Below the pieces are notes generated by a model that had not been told where the DNA came from, searched no databases, and saw nothing but the letters and a program-made list of their open reading frames with translations. A stretch of 64,000 nucleotides of DNA from Roseiarcus sp963836695 (GTDB lineage: Bacteria > Pseudomonadota > Alphaproteobacteria > Rhizobiales > Beijerinckiaceae): the NCBI GenBank assembly GCA_963836695.1, contig CAWIKX010000007.1:62001-126000 (forward strand), given 5' to 3'. Position numbers and translations under genes: made by a program. Positions 35,552 through 44,612 of this stretch are shown piece by piece. Positions within the stretch are counted from its first letter, which is position 1. Each line of letters begins with the position of its first letter.

Positions 35552-36711
35552 TGCCGAGACTCGGAGATCATGACCGATAGGCCCAATCCCGAAGGCCGAT
35601 CGACATGATCCGCCGGGGCTGGTTGATGAGCTTGTTCCATGCATCGCAGCAGTGATCGACGATGTCGTCGAAGGATTTGAAGATCCGATTTGAGAGCCAG
35701 TTGTCGCGCAAGAATTGCCAGATGTTTTCCTGCGGGTTCAGCTCCGGGCACTTTGCCGGGAACGGGATCAGCGTGATGTTGGATGGCGCGATGAGCCTGT
35801 CCGACAGATGCCAGCCGGCCTGATCGACCAGCAGCACGGCGTGCGCTCCCGGCGCGATCTGGGTGGCGATTTCGGCGAGATGGAGGTTCATCGCCTCCGT
35901 GTTGCAGCGTGGCATGACCAGGGCCGCGCCTTTGCCGTCCTTGGGACAGATCGCGCCGAAGATATAAGCTGAGGCGGTTCGCTGATCTTTGGGAGCGCTT
36001 GGACGCGCGCCGCGCTTGGCCCAACGGCGGGTGATCTTGTTCTTCTGGCCGACGCGCGCCTGGTCGGCGAACCAGACCTCTATGGCGCTGGGCTCGACGT
36101 CCTTCTCGCGCCCGATCGCTTCCAGGCGCGCGGAAAAGCTTTTTTAAAATCCTCGATCGCGCCTGCGGCCTGAGCGTAATGGCGAGGCCGGGCCGATAGC
36201 TTGCGATAACCCATGGCGCGCAATTGGCGGCTCAACGTCTGCTTGGCGACGACGACGCGGAATTCTTCGAAAACCCATTGGCAGAGATCCACGATCCGCC
36301 AGCGCACGACCCCATGAACCGCCGGAATCGGGCCGCTCTCGATGATCGCGGCGAGCCCCGCCCGATGCGTGTCGTTAAGCCGGGATGGCTGTCCAGGCGG
36401 CTTGCGGTCGATCAGGCCGTCCGGCCCCTGGGCGTTGAACTTCATCACCCAGTCGCGAACGATCTGGAGCGTCACCCCGCCGATCCTGGCCGCTTGCGTG
36501 CGCGTCGCGCCTTCGTAAATCGCCGCCAGCGCCAAAAGCCGGCGCGCCTGCGGCCCGTCCTTCGATCGCTTCGCCGACGACCTCACCATCTGCGCATCAA
36601 AATCAGCCCGGAGCGGAATGGGCATGGCGAACCTCCTTCGTTCACCACCTTGAATCAGAACTCAACCGATTCGGGAATCCCCATCCGAGTCATGCCTTCA
36701 GAGACTTGGTA
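35552..36711 (-). mobile_element. IS630-family insertion sequence
   Basis: About 1160 bp. The left end begins TGCCGAGACTC and the right end, read inward on the - strand, begins TACCAAGTCTC, with matches continuing inward (CATGAC near base 20 of both ends). Each end is flanked by TA (35550-35551 and 36712-36713), the dinucleotide target duplication of IS630/Tc1 elements. It encodes one transposase in two overlapping frames. The right end abuts the remnant of a WYL regulator gene; the left end abuts a rhizobial repeat after hemH. Confidence 0.88.
35568..36625 (-). CDS. IS630-family transposase (two frames, probable -1 frameshift)
   Basis: Frame one (36625 down to ~36140) has an N-terminal helix-turn-helix (AAIYEGATRTQAARIGGVTL) and LIDRKPPGQPSRL. 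The next frame gives EVWFADQARVGQKNKITRRW (first DDE Asp), VLLVDQAGWH (second Asp) and ELNPQENIWQFLRDNW (Glu). The frames meet at a run of six A residues (36140-36145 on the - strand: TTT-AAA-AAA-GC), where a -1 slip yields KKSFSARLEAIG. Programmed slippage on A-runs is known in IS630 elements, so the element may still be active; a simple mutation is the alternative. Confidence 0.82.
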
Positions 36712-37093
36712 TAAGATCACCGCCGTCCTGCCTTCGAGCCTGCGCGACGACGTCGAGGCGTCGACCCTTATTGTCGCGCCCGGCAAAGCGATGAGCGGAG
36801 CCTCGCTAGACCTTGCTCCAATTCGCGCCGCGATCCGATCTGAGCGCAAGCTTACGCTCGAATACGAGGACGCCGGGGGCGCGAGGACTGCGCGGACGAT
36901 CTGGCCATTCGGCGTTGGCTATTTCGACGAGGCGCGCGTCGTCATGGCCTGGTGCGAACTGAGGCAAGGATTTCGCCATTTCCGCGCGGATCGCATTGCC
37001 TCGTGCCGCACGCTCCAGGAGCGCTATCCGCTCAGCCGCCAGCGCTTGCTCAAGGACTGGCGCCTCAACGAAGGCGTCGCGCCGCCAGAGTGA
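36710..37093 (+). pseudogene. C-terminal remnant of a YafY-type WYL transcriptional regulator
   Basis: From the IS630 end the frame reads WYKITAVLPSSLRDDVEAST, LRDLAPIRAAIRSERKLTLEY-type WYL core, ARTIWPFGVGYFDEARVVMA, WCELRQGFRHFRADRIASCR, then a terminal EAR-like helix. These are the last ~127 residues of a ~230-residue HTH-WYL regulator. The DNA-binding N-terminus is absent on the other side of the IS, so the insertion was accompanied by a deletion. The 37094-37461 gap that follows holds nothing recognisable. Confidence 0.82.
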
Positions 37094-37461
37094 TGTCCAA
37101 TCTCTTCCGCCATTCTCCCTCCGGGAGCCCGGAGCCAGCAACCCGCGCTAACGAGTCCGTTTTGAGCGTTTTCAATACCTTGTGGCGCGATTAGCGAGTC
37201 ATTCTCCGTTCTTAACGCCGTCGGTCTGTCGTTGATGGAGAGCGCCATTACGAGCTGATCGGTATTCTCGAAAACAGTATCATGGGGCCGCCGTCGTGAC
37301 AAGAAATTGTCGATTTTTCTTTAAGCGTCTCGGCCCTCCACCACGTACTGCCGCCCCTGCAAGACGGGGGATTGCCCCGCATAACCTAAATCAGACTGCT
37401 GACAGAATCTGACGCGTCAGCGCGCCAGGATCGCGGCCTCATCAAGGAAGGAGCGATCCCG

Positions 37462-37837
37462 ATGTCCCTGCCGCATTTCGTCCTGCTCTATGTCGACGAG
37501 CCTCAGACAAGCGCTAGTTTCTACGCTCGCTTGCTCGATCGCCAGCCGCTCAATTCCGCGCCGAACTTTGTCATGTTCGAACTCGCGCCCGATCTCAGGC
37601 TCGGACTCTGGGCCCGCCGCGACGTCCAGCCCGCGCCGCGCGGCACAGCCGACACGGGTGAATTGGCGATGGCGGTCGGAAGTAACGAAGAGGTCCAAGC
37701 CCGCTTGGCCGACCGGAAGCGCAAAGGCGCAAAAATCCTGCAGGCCGGCGACGATGGACTTTGGTCTGACCTTCCTCGCCGCCGATCCTGACGGACATCG
37801 CCTTCGCGTGTTCTGCCCTGCGCCCCGATCCGATTGA
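37462..37837 (+). pseudogene. VOC (glyoxalase/bleomycin-resistance) protein with a frameshift
   Basis: MSLPHFVLLYVDEPQTSASF and YARLLDRQPLNSAPNFVMFE begin a typical ~120-residue VOC protein. In the first frame similarity stops after AKILQAG (~37745) and a short tail leads to TGA at 37791. The next frame supplies MDFGLTFLAADPDGHRLRVF, the conserved C-terminal metal-ligand block. A one-base gain or two-base loss near 37745-37755 explains it. VOC proteins act in glyoxal or antibiotic resistance; this subtype is unassigned. Confidence 0.82.
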
Positions 37838-37969
37838 GGCTCCGTGGGATCGGGCGGCGCGGTCCATAAACCGTCGAGATACGGGCGTCGTTCCGGACGC
37901 CCGTGGACTGCGACGGCCGCGACCATCGGTCGCGGCTACAATGGCGGCATCCGCCGAAGCGCAACCGCG

Positions 37970-40096
37970 TTAGAGCCTCGCGTCAGCCGTGTCGCCGAAC
38001 AGATAGATCGGGATGTGCTGGGCGGTCTCGCTGTCTTTCGAGATCAAGACGCCCGCCCCATCCTGGTAACGTTCGGGCCCCACGTACTGCTCATCGACTA
38101 GCAAGCGCCCTTCTTCCTCGAACCGGTACCCGTAACGCTGGGCGTCCTCGACGAATTGCTGAGAGAGGAGAATGTCGCCGGGTTTGGCGAGCGGCTCAAT
38201 GCGGGCCGCAATGACAACGATGTCGGAAATTTCAGGGTGCTGCGCGCCCTCGAGGGCCGGATTGAGCTTCCAGAAGCCGCTATGCGCGCCCACTCTCATC
38301 TGCAAATTGTATCCGGACGCCGAAAGCTGGCCGCTCAAGCCCCGCGCGGCGCGCAGCAGCCTTCCCGGGCTTCGATCGGCCAACACCAGATGGTCGCCGG
38401 CGGACGTATTCGCATAATCCAGATCGCGGGTGAACTGCCGGAAGAGATCCCGCCAATATTTGTCGAAGGTCTGCGAACGCCCGGCGACCTGGACGACATT
38501 CTCGCGGTAGCCGCGGATGTCGCCGACGGCGACGAACCGGATGCTTTCTTCGGGCCGCCATTCGAGCTCGTCGCCGATGACATTGTGCTTGTTCAGCTCT
38601 TTGAGAAAGCCGACGTTACGCCGAGTGATGAAGTCGCTAAGCGATGGATGGACGAGATAGGTCTCGGCGTTCGGCAAGACATGAATCTTGCCGAACGCGA
38701 TGTCGCCGACGGGGGCGAACTTCTGCACAAGCCGAGCTGGATCGTCCCGGTTTTGTTGGACAGTTCCAACTAGCCCCAACGAATAGAGGGCGCAGAAAGG
38801 ATGGCGCGCAGCCTCGGTTTCGATCTCGTATTGTCGCGCGGCGATGTCTGCATAGGCCTGGGACGCCTCGACGACCTCGTCGTGAGCCAACACATTGGAT
38901 TTGATGACTTGAGGAAAGATTTCCGGATATAATCCGCTGAAGAAGGGCGCGACCTCATTGAAGAGGGTCTCCACCCTCTCCGCGGCAGCCGAGTTGATGG
39001 CGTTGCGGATTTCCTGCTGACTTCGTCGCTTGACGCCGATCATGCTGATTTCCTTGCCGATCACGATGGCGTCGCGGGGCCTCAGCGAGCAGTGGCGGGT
39101 CCAATAGTCGATCGCTCGCTCTTGTCGCGCGGTTCCCGCGTTCGAAACGAATTCATTTTTTGCCCCGAGAAAACGCAACAAGGGATCTTCGGCGCCCTTG
39201 TCGACCAGGTCGCTCTTTGAAGCGATCGCAATGTTGTTTTCGATGATCTGTCTTATGTCCTCGATCCGGTAGCGCAGCTCTCTTCGAAATGACCTCAGGT
39301 TGGAGAATTGCGGCTCGTTCTGTGCGGCGTGCTGATAGGCCTCCTTTCTAATCGAGACGAATATGCGCACATGGGGATTGATCCCGTGCAAGCGTCTCAA
39401 GGCGAGCCACGCGCCGATCTGGCCCGCATGCCAGATACGGACGAATCGCTCGTGGACCTCGTTGCGGCGCAGATAAGAGAAATTGATGTAATGGATGAGA
39501 TATTCGTCGATGTTATCGACGAAGATTCCCGCCTGCTTGTGAATCGTTGCAAAGATGCGCGTCACCTGCTGCGCCGCGCGCATGATCAGAAAGATCTCGT
39601 TGCGCTGCGCCGCCAGGCAATCGTGCAGGATGTCGAACGGCCGGATGATATGCGGATGGGTCAGGATGTTCATGAGCGTCGGCGGTAAATCCGCAGACTT
39701 CAGCAGGTCCATGAGCTGTTGGTGAACGTCCCGATCGTCTTGGAACCCTTTGATCAGGCAGATCGAGAAAGCGATATTCCACAGCGTCTCCCAATTGTCG
39801 CTGCTCTCGAGGACGTTGATGATTTCATTTGGCAGGATCGGCGGCTTGTTGCTCGGGCGATCAACGATTGGCGAGAACGGAAAGCAGCGATAGTCATTTT
39901 CCTGCAAGGAAATACGTTTAAGCTTGAGAACAAGAGTCTTTCCAAAACCCTTAGGCGCGACCAGGGCGTGAGAAGACAAGTTTAGGTTAGACAGGAACTC
40001 TTCGACTTCCGTTGTTCGAAGCAAAACCGACCCCTGCGAGCTGGTCAAGTCCCTAGGCTCGGTCAGCTGTTGTGCGTCTTCAACCCATGCCGGCAT
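37970..40096 (-). CDS. P-loop ATPase fused to a class III nucleotide cyclase-like domain
   Basis: 708 residues from ATG 40096, which has GGAGG 5 bases upstream. The N-terminus has a P-loop (APKGFGKT, residues 47-54) and a Walker B-like AGIFVDNIDEYL near 190, then a long helical region. Residues ~519-700 match a class III cyclase domain: FVAVGDIRGY (first metal Asp ~526), SAGDHLVLAD (second metal Asp ~568), MRVGAHSGFW, and DIVVIAARIEPLAKPGDILL (transition-state Arg ~632). The usual Lys before the GD motif is Thr, and the VN of VNLAAR is VV, so substrate use may be altered or lost. It stands alone; the ATPase-first order is unusual, as cyclase-ATPase fusions more often have the cyclase first. 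STAND-like sensing or defence is a guess. Confidence 0.72.
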   Translation of the reverse strand: MPAWVEDAQQLTEPRDLTSSQGSVLLRTTEVEEFLSNLNLSSHALVAPKGFGKTLVLKLKRISLQENDYRCFPFSPIVDRPSNKPPILPNEIINVLESSDNWETLWNIAFSICLIKGFQDDRDVHQQLMDLLKSADLPPTLMNILTHPHIIRPFDILHDCLAAQRNEIFLIMRAAQQVTRIFATIHKQAGIFVDNIDEYLIHYINFSYLRRNEVHERFVRIWHAGQIGAWLALRRLHGINPHVRIFVSIRKEAYQHAAQNEPQFSNLRSFRRELRYRIEDIRQIIENNIAIASKSDLVDKGAEDPLLRFLGAKNEFVSNAGTARQERAIDYWTRHCSLRPRDAIVIGKEISMIGVKRRSQQEIRNAINSAAAERVETLFNEVAPFFSGLYPEIFPQVIKSNVLAHDEVVEASQAYADIAARQYEIETEAARHPFCALYSLGLVGTVQQNRDDPARLVQKFAPVGDIAFGKIHVLPNAETYLVHPSLSDFITRRNVGFLKELNKHNVIGDELEWRPEESIRFVAVGDIRGYRENVVQVAGRSQTFDKYWRDLFRQFTRDLDYANTSAGDHLVLADRSPGRLLRAARGLSGQLSASGYNLQMRVGAHSGFWKLNPALEGAQHPEISDIVVIAARIEPLAKPGDILLSQQFVEDAQRYGYRFEEEGRLLVDEQYVGPERYQDGAGVLISKDSETAQHIPIYLFGDTADARL

Positions 40097-40199
40097 TCCG
40101 GCCTCCACAAATTGTTTTGACCTCCGGCGGCCGTACAGCCCGGGAGGATCCGATGATTGGCGAGAACAAAACCACAACCAAGGGCGAATTGGGGCGCCC

Positions 40200-40880
40200 C
40201 TAGCGCTTCGTCAAGTCCGGGCGTCTTAAGCGCGTGATGCGCTGGGCTTGTGCGCGACGCCAGTCGGCGATCTTGGCGTGGTCGCCGGAGAGCAACACTT
40301 CGGGAATTCTGCGGCCTTCCCATTCGCGCGGACGCGTGTAATGCGGGTATTCAAGCAGTCCGTTTTCGAAGCTTTCCTCGGCGCTTGACTTTTCCTTCCC
40401 CATCACGCCGGGAATGAGCCGGACGCAAGCGTCGAGCACGGCGAGAGCGGCGATTTCGCCGCCAGAGAGCACATAGTCGCCGACCGACACCTCGACGAGG
40501 GAGCGCGCCTCGATCACCCTCTCATCGACTCCCTCGAAACGCGGGCAAACAATGACGAGCCCGGGGCGCTTCGACCATTTCCGCGCCTGCCCTTGGCTGA
40601 ACGGCCGCCCACGCGGGCTCATGATGAGACGCGGGCGGGGATCGTCAGGCGCGGCCGCGGCGTCCAAGCTCGCTGCAAGCACGTCGGCGCGCATCACCAT
40701 GCCCGGGCCGCCGCCGGCCGGCGTGTCGTCGACAGCGCGATGGCGGCCAAGCCCATGTTCGCGAATGTCGCGCGCCTCCAGCGACCACACGCCCCGCGCC
40801 AGCGCCTCGCCCGCCAGCGATTGGCCAAGCGGGCCGGGGAACATGGCGGGGAAGAGGGTGAGGATTGTGCAAGCGAACAT
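40200..40880 (-). CDS. trmD: tRNA (guanine37-N1) methyltransferase TrmD
   Basis: 226 residues. TILTLFPAMFPGPLGQSLAG, DDTPAGGGPGMVMRADV, RPFSQGQARKWS, CPRFEGVDERVIEA and VGDYVLSGGEIAALAVLDA are the SPOUT-fold knot and SAM-binding signatures. It methylates G37 of tRNAs to prevent frameshifting. Usually followed by rplS, which is absent here; instead the ATPase-cyclase gene lies ~100 bases downstream. Confidence 0.96.
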   Translation of the reverse strand: MFACTILTLFPAMFPGPLGQSLAGEALARGVWSLEARDIREHGLGRHRAVDDTPAGGGPGMVMRADVLAASLDAAAAPDDPRPRLIMSPRGRPFSQGQARKWSKRPGLVIVCPRFEGVDERVIEARSLVEVSVGDYVLSGGEIAALAVLDACVRLIPGVMGKEKSSAEESFENGLLEYPHYTRPREWEGRRIPEVLLSGDHAKIADWRRAQAQRITRLRRPDLTKR

Positions 40881-40933
40881 CTGATCAGGCTTAGCGCGCT
40901 CGCCCGATCACTGTCACGGATCGATATCCTGGG

Positions 40934-41590
40934 CTAGACCTGCAAGATCGAGTTGAAGTCGAAATTCGCGCCCGTCGGATTTTGGCCGACGCGCACCGTC
41001 TTGTCATCGGGGAAATGGTAGGGCGGCACTGGCAGATTGTAAGGCGCCGGAACGCCTTGGAAGACACGGCCCGCCAGATCGTATTTCGACCCATGGCAGG
41101 GGCAAAAGAAGCCGCCGGGCCAGTCTGGCGCCGGATCAGTCGCGCTGGGCTGTGGGTCGAATAGCGGAATGCAGCCCAGATGAGTGCAGACCCCAACGAG
41201 CACCAGGATCTCCGGCTTGATCGACCGGCTCCAGTTGGCCGCATAGGTCGGCTGCTGCAAATTCTGGGAATTCGGGTCGCGCAGCTGAGAAAGCAGCTGC
41301 GGGTTTTTCAGTTCATCCAGCGCCGGCTGTGCGCGTTTGACGACGAAAACGGGGCGCGATGCCCACAGCGTTACAACCCGCTGGCCCGGCTGGAGCTGGC
41401 TGATGTCGATGTCGACCGGTCCGGCGGCGGCGATGGTGGCTGCGTCCGGATTCATTTGGTCGATAAACGGCCAGAGCGTCGCCGCCACGCCGACTGTGGC
41501 TAGCGAGCCGGTGGCCAGAAAAAGGAAATCCCGCTTCGTTACCGAGGGGCCCCCATGGCCCGTTGAAGCCGTCTCGGAACTCATCGTCAT
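40934..41590 (-). CDS. petA: Ubiquinol-cytochrome c reductase Rieske iron-sulfur subunit
   Basis: About 218 residues. N-terminal TKRDFLFLATGSLATVGVAA anchor (Tat-like), then the 2Fe-2S ligands CTHLGC and CPCHGS and GGFFCPCHGSKYDLAGRVF and the C-terminal PAPYNLPVPPYHF motif. It carries electrons in the bc1 complex. GGAG lies ~9 bases before ATG 41590. The gene is located between rimM and trmD, without petB or petC beside it, an unusual context. Confidence 0.95.
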   Translation of the reverse strand: MTMSSETASTGHGGPSVTKRDFLFLATGSLATVGVAATLWPFIDQMNPDAATIAAAGPVDIDISQLQPGQRVVTLWASRPVFVVKRAQPALDELKNPQLLSQLRDPNSQNLQQPTYAANWSRSIKPEILVLVGVCTHLGCIPLFDPQPSATDPAPDWPGGFFCPCHGSKYDLAGRVFQGVPAPYNLPVPPYHFPDDKTVRVGQNPTGANFDFNSILQV

Positions 41591-41719
41591 GCAGCGCGTC
41601 TCCAAACGAACAAACGGGCCTGGGATCCCAATCATGGCGACGGACGGAGCGTGCGCCGCAAGCTGTGTATCCGCGCCCCGCGCCCTTAGCAACCATCCCG
41701 TTGGCTGTGGAAGCTAGTC

Positions 41720-42235
41720 CTAGTCGGCTTCCCGTGGGAGTTCGATAACGATTTGCCCAGCGTCGAAATCGATCCGCCGCGCGACCTCTTTGGTGAATGG
41801 CAGAAGCAGAGTTTCGCCCCCCCCGACTGGCGCAATCTCGAGAACGTCGCCTGCGCCATAGTTCATGAGCGACAGGATGCGCCCAAACTCAGCTCCGGTG
41901 GCGTCAATGGCTTCGAGCCCAATGAGGTCGTTGTAGTAAAACTCGTCATGCGCCGGCGGCGGTAACTGGTCACGACGGGCGAAAATCTCCACGCCCTTCA
42001 GCGCCTCAGCGGCGTCGCGGGTCGCGACGCCGGCGATCCGCGCAACCAGCATGTCGTCCTTGAGCGGGCGCAAGGATTCAAACACGAACGCTCGGGCGCG
42101 CCTCTTGTCGGTGAGCGGCCCGTAGGCGCCGATGGCGCTCGCGTCCCCCGTCAGCGACTTGACCCGAACCTCGCCGCGCACCCCCTGAGGCGCGCCGAAA
42201 ACGCCCATGAGTATCAGGCGGTCGGGCGCGCGCAT
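41720..42235 (-). CDS. rimM: Ribosome maturation factor RimM
   Basis: 171 residues. GVFGAPQGVRGEVRVKSLTG is the N-terminal RimM domain; DEFYYNDLIGLEAID and LLPFTKEVARRIDFDAGQIV belong to the C-terminal PRC-barrel. It acts in 30S head maturation with S19. It lies 13 bases downstream of rpsP on the same strand. Confidence 0.95.
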   Translation of the reverse strand: MRAPDRLILMGVFGAPQGVRGEVRVKSLTGDASAIGAYGPLTDKRRARAFVFESLRPLKDDMLVARIAGVATRDAAEALKGVEIFARRDQLPPPAHDEFYYNDLIGLEAIDATGAEFGRILSLMNYGAGDVLEIAPVGGGETLLLPFTKEVARRIDFDAGQIVIELPREAD

Positions 42236-42248
42236 TTCGGTTCAGAGG

Positions 42249-42611
42249 TCAGGTGGCGGGCGCCTCGGCGGCCTTGGCTGCGGCGGCAGCCGCAGCTGCG
42301 GTGCGCTCCTGCGCCTTCTTTTTCGGCTGGGCCTTCTGCGGGTTGTTACGCGCTTCGCGCTTGGCGATGCCGAGGCCATCGAGGAGGCGCAGCACGCGAT
42401 CGGTCGGCTGCGCGCCCTTGGCGAGCCAAGCTTTGGCCTTCTCCTGATCGAGGACGACGCGGCTGGCGTCGTCCTTGGCCTTCAAAGGGTCAAAGGTGCC
42501 GATCTTTTCGACAAAACGCCCATCTCGCGGCATGCGCGCGTCGGCGACCACAATACGATAGAAGGCGCGCTTCTTGGCGCCCCCGCGCGACAAACGGATT
42601 TTGAGAGACAT
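42249..42611 (-). CDS. rpsP: 30S ribosomal protein S16
   Basis: 120 residues. MSLKIRLSRGGAKKRAFYRI, VVADARMPRDGRFVEKIG and WLAKGAQPTDRVLRLL are the S16 signatures. The Lys/Ala-rich C-terminal extension (QPKKKAQERTAAAAAAA) is typical of alphaproteobacterial S16. It sits between ffh and rimM, as expected. Confidence 0.97.
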   Translation of the reverse strand: MSLKIRLSRGGAKKRAFYRIVVADARMPRDGRFVEKIGTFDPLKAKDDASRVVLDQEKAKAWLAKGAQPTDRVLRLLDGLGIAKREARNNPQKAQPKKKAQERTAAAAAAAAKAAEAPAT

Positions 42612-42639
42612 CGGTGCTTTCCTTTCAAGTCAGATGGGT

Positions 42640-42688
42640 TGTCCTTTCTCCCTCCGGGAGAAGTTGGATGCGCGGACGGATGAGGGTG

Positions 42689-42691
<3 letters not shown>
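42640..42691. repeat. Partial RIME-like repeat between rpsP and ffh
   Basis: CCTTTCTCCCTCCGGGAGAAG, here a CTTTCTCCC-TCC-GGGAGAAG hairpin, followed by GGACGGATGAGGGTG. It matches the hemH-downstream copy at 35420. Its end touches the 3' end of ffh. Confidence 0.55.
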
Positions 42692-44260
<1,569 letters not shown>

Positions 44261-44612
44261 GCGTTGCTCCTTCCTAATCAGGCGGCGAACGACGATTTAG
44301 CGGATAGATAGGACGGCGCGGCCGTCTTCCCAATCCGCCATTTCGGTATTCGCGGTCCAACGCCAATCGCGCCCGGGGGCGCGACGCGCTGCCGGGCGGT
44401 GACCGCTGGCCTCGGAGGGACAGCCGGCTTGATCGACGAGGCCAAAACCTGACGAAGGCGGGTTTAGTAGGCGGGCGGAGCGGCGATGTCAAACCTGCGG
44501 GGTCGGATCGGCGCCAACGGCCGGCCCGCACGATCGAGGCCGAGATCTTTCCGGGCATTGACCGCCGGCTTCACGCTTCCGATAGTTCTCCTTAAGCGTT
44601 CGAGGCCGCCGT
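44261..44612. other. Divergent intergenic region ffh / flavoprotein
   Basis: 352 bases separating divergent genes. No convincing gene; a short - strand open frame (44464-44772) overlaps the flavoprotein start and lacks family features. Both promoters presumably lie here, but no motif is clear. Confidence 0.4.

Noticed and set aside
37970..40096. Calling the ATPase-cyclase gene a known CBASS or Pycsar system.
   Set aside because: No adjacent effector gene is present, and its substrate-specifying residues differ from characterised cyclases, so a defence role is not supported.
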